Of a stretch of DNA of 64,000 bases, positions 17,023 through 24,351 are shown one piece after another; within the stretch, counting starts at the first letter, position 1, and the number at the start of each line of letters is the position of its first letter. The translations under genes and the position numbers were made by a program. The stretch is from Pseudomonas sp. VD-NE ins. Lineage in GTDB: Bacteria; Pseudomonadota; Gammaproteobacteria; Pseudomonadales; Pseudomonadaceae. The DNA is taken from NCBI RefSeq assembly GCF_031882575.1, contig NZ_CP134772.1, positions 4,297,001-4,361,000 of the forward strand, read 5' to 3'. A model generated the notes under the pieces. It was not told the origin of the DNA. It ran no database searches and saw only the letters and a program-made list of their open reading frames with translations.

Positions 17023-18237
17023 TCAGTGCACCCGCCGTCCCGGTTTAAAGCTGTGGGTTTTGTTGACCCACACCGTGGCCAGCGCGATCAGCGACAGAAT
17101 CAGCAACGCCCACGGAAACGACATCGCCCCCGCCCGATCCAGCAACAACCTGCCAAACAACCCGCCCCCGGCAATTGCCACGTTCCAGGAAGTCGTGAGC
17201 ATCGCCTGCACCACGTCGACGTGATCACCTGCCGAGTCCGCCGCCGAGGTCAGCAGCAAGGTGGCCGAACCGCCAAACGACAAGCCCCACACCGCCATGC
17301 AGGCATAAACGAGCAACGGTGACGGCGCAACCAACGCCAACACCAATGCCGTCAACGCAAACACCGCAAGGCTGATCAACGTCAGCCAGCGCAGCCAGCG
17401 ATCCACCAGCATGCCAATAATCCAGATCCCCACCAGCGAACACAGACCAAACACCAGCAGCACCAGATCGACCCGGTCAGCCAGCCCGGCCTGCATCAGA
17501 AACGGTGCGATGTAGGTGTAGAGAATGTTGTGCCCGAGCATCCACGTCAGCACCACGAACAGCACCGGTCGCACGCCGGGCAGGCGCATTGATTCGAGCA
17601 ACGGCAGACGCTCATCACTGGCCTGCCCCGGACGATCCGGCACCGCGATAACAATCCACGCTGCCAACACCAGGGCCAACGCCGACATGATCCCGAACGA
17701 CGCGCGCCAGCCGATCAGATTGCCCAGCCACGTCCCCGCCGGTGTGCCCAGCGACAACGCCACGGGCGTGCCGAGCATGGCAATCGCCAGCGCCCTCCCC
17801 TGTTGATGCACCGGCACGATGCCGCGCGCATACCCCGCCATGATGCCCCACGACAGCCCCGCCGCCATCCCGGCGAGGAAGCGCGAAGCCAGGGTCAAGC
17901 CGTAATGGCTGGAAAACGTGGTGACAGTGTTGAACAGCAGAAACCCGCCGACCGTCATCAGCAACACCCGCCGTCGCGGCCAGCCGCGCGTGGCGACGGT
18001 CAACGGAATCGCCGCGACAATCGAACCCAGCGCATACAGCGTCACCAGTTGCCCGGCGAGTACTTCACTGACGTTGAGCCCGGCACCGATTTGCGGCAGC
18101 AGCCCGGCGGGCAGGGTTTCGGTGAGGATGGCGATGAACCCGGTCATGGCGAACGCCAGCAACGCGGCATAGGGCAGTTTGTCGGCACGGGCGGTGCGGT
18201 CGACGCGGCTGAAATCGGCGCTGGCGGGGTCGGTCAT
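17023..18237 (-). CDS. MFS transporter, DHA1-type efflux permease
   Basis: A 404-residue twelve-helix major facilitator permease. Helix 1-2 and motif A-like TVATRGWPRRRVLL place it in the DHA1 drug:H+ antiporter group, and motif C appears as ALSLGTPAGTWLGNLIGWRA, typical of arabinose/chloramphenicol-type exporters (YdhP/AraJ group). The exported compound is unknown. It is flanked by REP pairs on both sides. Confidence 0.87.
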   Translation of the reverse strand: MTDPASADFSRVDRTARADKLPYAALLAFAMTGFIAILTETLPAGLLPQIGAGLNVSEVLAGQLVTLYALGSIVAAIPLTVATRGWPRRRVLLMTVGGFLLFNTVTTFSSHYGLTLASRFLAGMAAGLSWGIMAGYARGIVPVHQQGRALAIAMLGTPVALSLGTPAGTWLGNLIGWRASFGIMSALALVLAAWIVIAVPDRPGQASDERLPLLESMRLPGVRPVLFVVLTWMLGHNILYTYIAPFLMQAGLADRVDLVLLVFGLCSLVGIWIIGMLVDRWLRWLTLISLAVFALTALVLALVAPSPLLVYACMAVWGLSFGGSATLLLTSAADSAGDHVDVVQAMLTTSWNVAIAGGGLFGRLLLDRAGAMSFPWALLILSLIALATVWVNKTHSFKPGRRVH

Positions 18238-18332
18238 GACGGGCGCGGCTCCTTTTTGATCAATAGCGGTGACGGATTGTATACAAAAACAACCTTCACT
18301 ATTGGATCAATGAATCTCTGCATCCCACAAAA

Positions 18333-18426
18333 CCTTGTGGGAGCTGGCTTGCCAGCGATGAGGCCAGGTCAGGCAACACTGCTTTGCCTGACTCACCGCT
18401 ATCGCTGGCAAGCCAGCTCCCACAGG
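18333..18426. repeat. REP inverted pair
   Basis: Inverted copies of CTTGTGGGAGCTGGCTTGCC and its complement between two minus-strand genes. Confidence 0.9.
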
Positions 18427-18464
18427 GTTGGGTGGTGCATTGATCATCACCGCCCCAGCCGAAC

Positions 18465-19214
18465 TCACTGCACCGGCAAGAAATTCAGGAACAGCAAACT
18501 CTGCGCGTAGTTAAGTCCGATCCGCCGGTAACGCTCATCGAGCATCTGGGTGATCAGGTCCAGCCGCGCAACGATTTTGCCGAACTCGGTGGCGAAGCTC
18601 AGGTTACTGCCCTCCTCCGAGATCTCATTGGAAAACAGCAGCGGCTGACCTTCCTTGTTCTGCCGCTGAGACAAAATCCACGTAGCTTTTTCGATATTGC
18701 GTGCAGCGTTGTGAACGAACGTCGGGTTGATCGCATCGGTCATGTAGAACTCAGTGCGATTGCCGTGGGCGGTGACCAGCATGCTGCCGATCGCATAGAT
18801 GAACGCGCCGACACGGTCACCGAGAAACTCCGGACTCATCGCATAGCTCAGCGCGGCCAGGTCCTTGCGACCACCCAGCACCGGCAGCGGCTGTTGTTGC
18901 TCGATGGCCTGGCGTACCTGTTTCACGGCGGCATGGATGTTGAGAAACCCTGACTTGCGCAGCTCGTCCGGGTTGCGCAGGTACAGCTTGGCTTGCAAGC
19001 GGTAAAGACTGCTGAGGTTGTCGCGCATCGCCAGCGTGGCCATGCGGTCGACGCTGGTCTGCAGGAACTCCTGCGGCTTCCCTTCACGCATCTGGTTGAA
19101 AAAGCCGTTGCCGTCCTGGTGGCTGCAACCGCTAAACAGCAGCGACGACAAACAGGCCAGCAACAGGCACGGGCGGCGGAAAAAAGCAGCGATCAGGGCA
19201 AAAACTCTCGGCAT
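18465..19214 (-). CDS. Predicted lipoprotein of unknown function
   Basis: A 249-residue protein with a lipoprotein signal: hydrophobic core LLLACLSSLLFSGC, with the lipobox cysteine at residue 30 when started at ATG 19214. The mature part is helical and hydrophilic, with tracts such as VDRMATLAMRDNLSSLYRLQ and AVKQVRQAIEQQQPLPVLGG. It is not a family I can name. A GTG at 19232 preceded by AGGA is an alternative start. The residue after the cysteine is Ser, predicting outer-membrane sorting. Confidence 0.75.
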   Translation of the reverse strand: MPRVFALIAAFFRRPCLLLACLSSLLFSGCSHQDGNGFFNQMREGKPQEFLQTSVDRMATLAMRDNLSSLYRLQAKLYLRNPDELRKSGFLNIHAAVKQVRQAIEQQQPLPVLGGRKDLAALSYAMSPEFLGDRVGAFIYAIGSMLVTAHGNRTEFYMTDAINPTFVHNAARNIEKATWILSQRQNKEGQPLLFSNEISEEGSNLSFATEFGKIVARLDLITQMLDERYRRIGLNYAQSLLFLNFLPVQ

Positions 19215-19427
19215 GAAATCTCGAACGGGCACATTCCTGTGCGGCGGGAGTCACCGCATCCTGGCCATGGATAGAGCCGCCGATTGCGAAAAAGTGCAGT
19301 GATGCGCACGACCAGCCGACCTTCGGCAATGCCTGCCCAACCAATTAGTCTGTCTTTATTGTTGAAATAAACGATTAATCAACTATAAATCTTCACTGCA
19401 CATACAAATAGCATGACTAGTTACTCT

Positions 19428-19525
19428 GTAGGAGCTGCCGCAGGCTCGGGCCGCGTTCGGACGATCTTTTGACCTTGCCTTTGAAAACCAAAATCAAAAG
19501 ATCGCAGCCTGCGGCAGCTCCTACA
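19428..19525. repeat. REP-type inverted pair, AGGAGCTGCCGCAGGCT class
   Basis: Inverted copies around TGTAGGAGCTGCCGCAGGCT, in the 358-base gap before the aldose epimerase gene. The rest of the gap (19233-19420) is AT-rich and presumably holds promoters; no gene seen. Confidence 0.85.
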
Positions 19526-19572
19526 CGGCATCGGCGCCATTTTGAAAACAACAACAAAAAGGAAGGTCAACC

Positions 19573-20721
19573 ATGCTTCAATCCCGTCACCTGCTCTCCG
19601 GCCTCGGACTGTCCCTGATGATCGCCACCCTCTCCGCCAACGCGGCCGGCCTCAGCGCCGAACACAAAGCTTTCGGCAAGACCAATGACGGCACGCCCGT
19701 CGAGCAATACATCCTGCGCAACAGCCACGGCATGCAGGCCACCGTCATCACCTACGGCGCGACCCTGCAATCGCTGAAAGTGGCGGACAAGCACGGCAAG
19801 TTCGACGACGTCGTGCTCGGCTTCGATGATGTACAGGGTTACCAGAAAGGCACCGCCTATTTCGGCGCGACCATCGGCCGTTTCGGCAATCGCCTCGCCG
19901 ATGGTGCGTTCGAACTCGACGGCAAGCGCTATCAAGTGCCGCAGAACGACAAGACCAACGCACTGCACGGCGGCACATTGGGCTTCGACAAAAAAGTCTG
20001 GAAAGCGCAGGAAACCAAAGACAAGGATTCAGTCGGTGTGACCCTGACCTATCTGTCGGCGGACGGCGAAATGGGCTTCCCCGGCAACCTCACCACCGAA
20101 GTGACCTACCGCCTCACCGACAACAACGAACTGCGCATCGACTACAAGGCCAGCACCGACAAACCGACCGTGCTCAACCTGACCAACCACAGCTACTTCA
20201 ACCTCGCCGGCGCCGGCAATGGCGACATCCTCAAACAGGTCGCCACCCTGCACGCCAGCCATTACACCCCGGTCACCGCCAAACTGATCCCGACCGGCGA
20301 ACTGGCGCCCGTGGCCGGCACGCCGATGGACTTCAGCAAACCGACCGCGATCGGCACGCACATCAAGGCTGATCATCCGCAGTTGAAATTCGCTGAGCCG
20401 AAACAGGGTGGGTTTGATTTCAACTGGGCGCTGGATACCAAGGGCGATATCGGCAAAGTTGCGACTGAGGTGAGTGACCCGCATTCCGGTCGCGTGCTGC
20501 AGTTGTTCACGACGGAGCCGGGTGTGCAGTTCTATACCAGCAACTTCCTCGACGGCACCGTCAAGGGCAAGGGTGGCAAGGTCTATCCGCACTGGGGCGC
20601 GTTTACCCTGGAGACTCAGCATTATCCGGATTCACCGAATCAGCCGGACTTCCCGAGCACTCGGCTTGATCCGGGGCAGACTTACAGCCACAGCGTGGTG
20701 TTGAAGTTCTCCGCCAAATAA
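19573..20721 (+). CDS. galM: Exported aldose 1-epimerase (mutarotase)
   Basis: A 382-residue GalM-type mutarotase that interconverts alpha and beta anomers of aldoses. Conserved features include GRFGNRLADGAFELDGKRYQ, the histidine segment NALHGGTLGFDKKVW, NLTNHSYFNLAG and the catalytic-glutamate region LFTTEPGVQFYTSNFLDG. A Sec signal peptide ending at ANA/AG (about residue 25) predicts a periplasmic enzyme, unlike cytoplasmic GalM; exported forms are known in pseudomonads. No sugar operon is adjacent. AAGGAAGG lies before the ATG. Confidence 0.92.
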   Translation: MLQSRHLLSGLGLSLMIATLSANAAGLSAEHKAFGKTNDGTPVEQYILRNSHGMQATVITYGATLQSLKVADKHGKFDDVVLGFDDVQGYQKGTAYFGATIGRFGNRLADGAFELDGKRYQVPQNDKTNALHGGTLGFDKKVWKAQETKDKDSVGVTLTYLSADGEMGFPGNLTTEVTYRLTDNNELRIDYKASTDKPTVLNLTNHSYFNLAGAGNGDILKQVATLHASHYTPVTAKLIPTGELAPVAGTPMDFSKPTAIGTHIKADHPQLKFAEPKQGGFDFNWALDTKGDIGKVATEVSDPHSGRVLQLFTTEPGVQFYTSNFLDGTVKGKGGKVYPHWGAFTLETQHYPDSPNQPDFPSTRLDPGQTYSHSVVLKFSAK

Positions 20722-20732
20722 CCTCCAAAGCT

Positions 20733-20818
20733 GATCGTTCCCACGCGCAGCAAAGGCACGCAGCCCGGGATGCTCCGCGTCCCTTGAGGCATTCCATTGT
20801 TGCGCGTGGGAACGATCA
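20733..20818. repeat. Inverted repeat, GATCGTTCCCACGC class
   Basis: Left arm GATCGTTCCCACGCGCA and right arm TGCGCGTGGGAACGATC enclose a 50-base middle containing further short palindromes. A different class from the GGAGCTGGCTTGCCAGC elements. Lies between the convergent galM and the gene at 20833. Confidence 0.8.
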
Positions 20819-20832
20819 AATCACCAAGGAGA

Positions 20833-21228
20833 TTACAGACCCACACGCTCCAATCCCTGGCGCATGCCTTGATCCGCCTGCTCGCACCACTGCTTGAGCG
20901 TCAGACTCGGCGGCAGATTGGCCTCCAGGGTTTTGTATTGTCCATCGTCCAATACCTCACCCTTGCGACCATGGGCCTCGTTCTTATCGCCGTCGCTCTT
21001 GTCCATCTGCCCTGGAATACCAGCAACAAACGCCACCATTTTATTGGCGTTCACCGTGCTTTCAGCTTTCAGGAAACCTTTGTCGACGCAATGGTTAATC
21101 AGCCCGGACATGTTGCGCCCAGTGTCGTACATCCCTTTCAACGTAGCGGCGTCCGGTCCTTCTGCGTGAGCAACATTGACGGTGCCGAGAGCGGCGGTCA
21201 GTGCGAGGATCAAAGCGATGTTCTTCAT
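20833..21228 (-). CDS. Small exported protein of unknown function
   Basis: Encodes 131 residues with a clear Sec signal peptide ending at AHA/EG (residue 22). The mature protein is hydrophilic with two cysteines (NHCVDKGF and KQWCEQADQG) that could form a disulfide in the periplasm. Family not recognised. It follows the PAAR gene on the same strand by 80 bases, so it could belong to the type VI locus, but its GC-rich composition is like the core genome and nothing proves a link. Confidence 0.72.
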   Translation of the reverse strand: MKNIALILALTAALGTVNVAHAEGPDAATLKGMYDTGRNMSGLINHCVDKGFLKAESTVNANKMVAFVAGIPGQMDKSDGDKNEAHGRKGEVLDDGQYKTLEANLPPSLTLKQWCEQADQGMRQGLERVGL

Positions 21229-21308
21229 GTTTATTCCTTTAATGGATGAAGCCAGGTTGTTTACTTGCAGTATTCCTGAGGGCGAATGAAGAGCTCACCC
21301 TCACGGAT

Positions 21309-21572
21309 TCAACTGACCACCGCTCCTTTCGGGCCACTGGCAATCAGCGCGGCCCCGCAGGCGGTTTTCATGCCGTCGAGCGCGATGGGGGTGCCATCAA
21401 CGGTGTAAGTGCTGCTGCCTTCGGCAATCGGAAAAATGCCTTTGCACAGAGGACAGCTAACCTTGTGACCGACCCCGGCGATGGGCTTGCCGTTTAGGTC
21501 GGTTCGGGAGAAAGCTTCGAGGACTTTGCCACCGTGAGTGGTGGAGTCGCCCAAGCGAATGGTGTCTTTCAT
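21309..21572 (-). CDS. Stand-alone PAAR-domain protein, type VI secretion spike tip
   Basis: Encodes 87 residues making up a single PAAR domain: RLGDSTTHGGKVLEAF, then GVGHKVSCPLCKGIFPIAEG and VDGTPIALDGMKTACGAALI. PAAR proteins sharpen the VgrG spike and carry or recruit effectors. His and Cys positions fit zinc binding. AAGGA precedes the ATG at 21572. The Rhs protein of this locus lacks a PAAR domain, so this protein may complete the spike assembled from the vgrG and hcp genes about 7.5-11 kb upstream on the same strand. Confidence 0.85.
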   Translation of the reverse strand: MKDTIRLGDSTTHGGKVLEAFSRTDLNGKPIAGVGHKVSCPLCKGIFPIAEGSSTYTVDGTPIALDGMKTACGAALIASGPKGAVVS

Positions 21573-21653
21573 GTTGTCTTTCCTTCGACTACGAGGGTTG
21601 ACTGCAGCCTCGATCAATTTCGCGTCTTTCGGCCACCAATGGCAGAGAGTTTT

Positions 21654-21706
21654 ATCAGAGGCAGGTTGCGTTTAATCAACCTTCAAAAACGTGGCCTGCC
21701 CCTGAT
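21654..21706. repeat. Hairpin element H1 of the Rhs island
   Basis: Arms ATCAGAGGCAGG (21654-21665) and CCTGCCCCTGAT (21695-21706) pair at 11 of 12 positions. The loop holds TTTAATC and CTTCAAAAACGTGG, shared with H3 (23862-23898) and in part with H2. It follows the stop of the gene at 21771 on the minus strand. Confidence 0.7.
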
Positions 21707-21770
21707 ATATTTCATAAATTTTTAGGGACTAAAAAGTGGCTATTCGGCTGCAATTTTACCGAGAGTCAAC

Positions 21771-22088
21771 CTACACGCGGAAGGCCTCATTTAAGCCAAC
21801 CTCTTCATCCTCGTCCCCATCTTCAAGACACCTGAAATTTCTTCCATTGAGTGCTGTTTTAAATAGGGCGTACAGTTCTGCTGATTGGAAATTCACTTGG
21901 AGCCACAGGGATTCATCATCCCCATAAATGAGACGAGTATCGTAAGCCCCACTGCTATTCAACGAGTGATCCTTCAAATAAAGATCACCGTCGCCCGAGC
22001 GAACACAAGCACTACTAGCTTTAACAATGTCGATGACATGCTGAGCTGTAGAGTTGTCGTCAAACACCAATTTGTATTCATGACTCAT
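21771..22088 (-). CDS. Small acidic protein, putative immunity protein
   Basis: Encodes 105 residues, acidic, soluble, with no signal. Sequence runs MSHEYKLVFDDNSTAQHVID to a very acidic tail (CLEDGDEDEEVGLNEAF). Size, acidity, AT-rich composition and place in a row of small genes after an rhs toxin gene suggest an immunity protein, but no matching toxin is visible and I recognise no family. Confidence 0.6.
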   Translation of the reverse strand: MSHEYKLVFDDNSTAQHVIDIVKASSACVRSGDGDLYLKDHSLNSSGAYDTRLIYGDDESLWLQVNFQSAELYALFKTALNGRNFRCLEDGDEDEEVGLNEAFRV

Positions 22089-22121
22089 GATTCGCGCGAC
22101 CTCACTCGGACAGCAGGTATT

Positions 22122-22170
22122 TATCAGACAGACTACGCCTATTTAATCCAAAAACCGTAGCCCGTCTCCA
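22122..22170. repeat. Hairpin element H2 of the Rhs island
   Basis: CAGACTACG (22129-22137) pairs imperfectly with CGTAGCCCGTCT (22156-22167). The loop has ATTTAATCC and AAAAACCGTAG, resembling H1 and H3. It lies after the stop of the gene at 22201. In the minus-strand direction it ends in CTGATAAA, as H1 does. Confidence 0.6.
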
Positions 22171-22200
22171 CCCGCGTCAAAAACCCATATACCGCAGTGA

Positions 22201-22461
22201 TTATTCTCCTAAGAGACCGACCATCTTCTTATTAATAGCAACTAAATCTACATGTTTTTTGCTCGAGAAATTTTCGACTAGATCTTGTAGATGAATATGC
22301 TCTAGCCCATTGATCTCCATTTCGTACGAAGCACTGATCAAGAAAACCCCTAAGGCTCTTATCGTTCCTGGATCAGCGAGAATTGATATTTCGTCAAGCT
22401 TGATATTCTGATCACAATCGACTGCAGTACCATGAATGGAGAAGTCTCTTAGTCTTCTCAT
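22201..22461 (-). CDS. Putative immunity protein (Imm32-like)
   Basis: Encodes 86 residues. The pattern ISILADPGTIRALGVFLISA followed by HIHLQDLVENF resembles the Imm32 family of polymorphic-toxin immunity proteins, recalled from memory and not checked. No signal or membrane segment. No cognate toxin is visible nearby, so it may protect against toxins of other strains. Confidence 0.6.
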   Translation of the reverse strand: MRRLRDFSIHGTAVDCDQNIKLDEISILADPGTIRALGVFLISASYEMEINGLEHIHLQDLVENFSSKKHVDLVAINKKMVGLLGE

Positions 22462-22530
22462 AACTTACCCCCCCTACACTCACGTTTTGCAAATATCAAA
22501 AATGGTGTGCCCTGAAGGGTTCTAGAAGAG

Positions 22531-22929
22531 TTATTGCGCCTTGATCCACGCGGAAATCATTTTCTTTATTTCATCCATCAAGGATAGATTTCCGAATATA
22601 ACAAGCTCACATCCCGCTTCCTTGTCTTGATACGAGGAAAGCTCATCAACCTCCTCGTCTAATACTATTCTAAGAATCTGACCACTCACCTCATTTCTTA
22701 CAGAAAAAATTGGATTTCCGTCCATGAACGGCGTGCCGTTTGAAAAGAATGTATTGTAATAAGGTGCTTTGAACACCGCTGTAATGCTTTGGCTTTTCTG
22801 AACTTCCACTCGGAAGAAATCATAAAAAATCCGTTCTAGCCGGAGATAGCAATCCTTATCACTTAGATATTCACCAGGCACTAAGCTCAACTCCTTCCTG
22901 ATAACTCGACTATCAAAACATGTCTTCAT
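22531..22929 (-). CDS. Small AT-rich gene, putative immunity protein
   Basis: Encodes 132 residues, MKTCFDSRVIRKELSLVPGE onward, soluble, mixed alpha/beta in pattern, ending MDEIKKMISAWIKAQ. AT-rich composition and codon use unlike the core genome. The position within the immunity gene row suggests an immunity role. No family recognised. Only 69 bases separate it from the next gene downstream. Confidence 0.6.
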   Translation of the reverse strand: MKTCFDSRVIRKELSLVPGEYLSDKDCYLRLERIFYDFFRVEVQKSQSITAVFKAPYYNTFFSNGTPFMDGNPIFSVRNEVSGQILRIVLDEEVDELSSYQDKEAGCELVIFGNLSLMDEIKKMISAWIKAQ

Positions 22930-23010
22930 CTAGAAATTTAATATCGGGGGCGCTCTAAGACCAAAAATTCAAGCCCGGATCATGACCGGATGATAGATTG
23001 CCGAATTAAT

Positions 23011-23055
23011 CAGGGGTAGACTTCGCTTTATTAAACTCCAACAAATTAGCCTATC
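23011..23055. repeat. Degenerate hairpin element H4 of the Rhs island
   Basis: CAGGGGTAGACTTCGC (23011-23026) and TTAGCCTATCC (23046-23056) form a weak stem around TTTATTAAACTCC, similar to the layout of H1-H3. It follows the stop of the gene at 23082. Weakest of the four copies. Confidence 0.4.
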
Positions 23056-23060
23056 CATAA

Positions 23061-23088
23061 GAGGAGCGACACAATAGCTCCTCAGTTT
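23061..23088. terminator. Hairpin overlapping the stop of the 23082 gene
   Basis: GAGGAGC (23061-23067) and GCTCCTC (23077-23083) form a perfect seven-base stem followed on the plus strand by AGTTTTT. It overlaps the stop codon of the minus-strand gene, so it may be a terminator or mRNA-end hairpin. Confidence 0.4.
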
Positions 23089-23537
23089 TTGAGTAGGTCG
23101 CCGTAAAAAAACATATCATCAAATGAAAAAATCACTCTCGAACTCTTGGGGATTAGCAATATTGAATTTTCATCAGAAGGGTAAAAAAAATCACTCCAAG
23201 ATTTTAAAAAAACTTCGCGCGGGACAATTCCTGCCGAGGATCGTCCCCAAAAAAACCATATAAAATCGGGAAAGCTCAGTCGTTCAACAAAGAATTCTAA
23301 AGGCTCGGACTCGCACTCAAAGTCCAAAGCAACTTTCTCGTGAAGCATGAAAGCATTATTATCCAGCTCCATTAAGTTTTTAACTGGAATGAACGTATCC
23401 CACAATCGTTGTGATTCCAGACTTTCAAATAACACGATCCTTTTTTTATCAATCTCAGATAACAAGCAGTCCAGAGCATTGAAACGCCAGGCGATCGGGT
23501 AGGCATCTTCGTCCATTTGATATCTTTTCTTACTCAT
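23082..23537 (-). CDS. Presumed immunity protein for the headless Rhs toxin tip
   Basis: Encodes 151 residues rich in Phe, Trp and acidic residues (DFIWFFWGRSSAGIVPREVF), with no signal peptide. It starts inside the last codons of the toxin fragment at 23530-23832 (overlap of eight bases), exactly how immunity genes follow Rhs/CdiA toxin ends. I do not recognise the family; the role as cognate immunity is inferred from coupling. Confidence 0.65.
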   Translation of the reverse strand: MSKKRYQMDEDAYPIAWRFNALDCLLSEIDKKRIVLFESLESQRLWDTFIPVKNLMELDNNAFMLHEKVALDFECESEPLEFFVERLSFPDFIWFFWGRSSAGIVPREVFLKSWSDFFYPSDENSILLIPKSSRVIFSFDDMFFYGDLLKN

Positions 23538-23832
23538 GAAATATATGTCCTGCGCCGCCTGTTTTTTTACCTTGACTCCAATCCTTCCACTTCAAGTGCG
23601 GAAGGTTATTCTCTGGGGCGTTAATTGTATGTGATTCTTCGGGATGCTTTTCATATCCTTTTTTGTAAGGTGTCTCCGTGCAAGTTGGATAGTTATCCAT
23701 TTTTCCTTTGGATGCCTTCAACAGCTCTTCTCCAGTCGCCTGATCTTTGACCCGGAAATTGGTTTTCCCGCCGTCCTTAATGCTCTCTGTGGCGGTTTTC
23801 CATTCTTTACTGCCTTTGTTAATAATAGGTAA
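23530..23832 (-). pseudogene. Headless Rhs/polymorphic toxin C-terminal fragment
   Basis: An open frame of about 100 codons begins right after a stop at 23833-23835 and has no ATG until residue 44. It reads NKGSKEWKTATESIKDGG, then KDQATGEELLKASKGKMD and ends KWKDWSQGKKTGGAGHIFHE. This looks like the tip domain of a polymorphic toxin without its delivery part. A TTG at 23719-23721 could start a 63-residue product. The next gene overlaps its end, like a toxin/immunity pair. I read it as a displaced toxin cassette kept downstream of the active rhs gene, either silent or available for recombination into rhs. Confidence 0.65.
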
Positions 23833-23861
23833 TTACTAGTATCTCCGACTTCATCCCCTGT

Positions 23862-23898
23862 CAGACCACGCTTAAAAAATCTTCAAAAACGTGGTCTG
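23862..23898. repeat. Hairpin element H3 of the Rhs island
   Basis: CAGACCACG (23862-23870) and CGTGGTCTG (23890-23898) form a perfect nine-base stem. The loop and right arm CTTCAAAAACGTGG-T-CTGCCCC repeat H1 with one change. It lies between the first immunity gene and the headless toxin fragment. Confidence 0.75.
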
Positions 23899-23953
23899 CC
23901 CCCGAGCAACTCCAATTTTGTTCAGTTGGATGGTTCACGGCGCCTAATTCACT

Positions 23954-24340
23954 TTAGAGTCTTTTTTTTGCTGCCTCGGCGATCATGTTGTCTTCATCTG
24001 TCGCAAGTAGCGCTAATAAATCTTTGGGTGTCTTCGGGTTGCATGCAATTCTATGTCTAACCATTTCGGACTTATCAGTTGCCAGCCTCTCAAAAGTACG
24101 TCTATTGATACGCCTCTTCATTGCAACATCCCAGCGAACATCTACGTCGTCGCTTAGTGAAAGTTTCTCGAGCACATCAGTAGAAATTGATCCGTTTGCA
24201 ACAACCAGTCGTGAAAGCTCAGGGTATTTTGAGATAACCTCGAGCCACACTTCATCTGTCGCAACTTCATTTATCTTTGCGTTTTCTATCTCGTTTTCGC
24301 TTTCTGCATAACACTTAAAATCATCAGCGCTGCTAATCAT
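23954..24340 (-). CDS. Probable immunity protein of the Rhs toxin (HEAT/leucine-rich-variant repeats)
   Basis: Encodes 128 residues. About residue 35 onward shows repeated helical pairs: ELSRLVVANGSISTDVLEKL, DVRWDVAMKRRINRRTFERL and MVRHRIACNPKTPKDLLALL, the pattern of leucine-rich-variant or HEAT-like repeats. It begins 11 bases after the stop of rhs on the same strand, the place of the cognate immunity gene, so it should neutralise the toxin end of that Rhs protein. I use ATG 24340; the longer frame starts inside rhs. AT-rich. Confidence 0.75.
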   Translation of the reverse strand: MISSADDFKCYAESENEIENAKINEVATDEVWLEVISKYPELSRLVVANGSISTDVLEKLSLSDDVDVRWDVAMKRRINRRTFERLATDKSEMVRHRIACNPKTPKDLLALLATDEDNMIAEAAKKRL

Positions 24341-24351
24341 TGGCTTACACC

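Noticed and set aside
23838..23880. Extension of the headless toxin fragment back to an Rhs core
   Set aside because: Several stops in the same frame immediately upstream and a hairpin between; no YD repeats or DPLGL sequence found.
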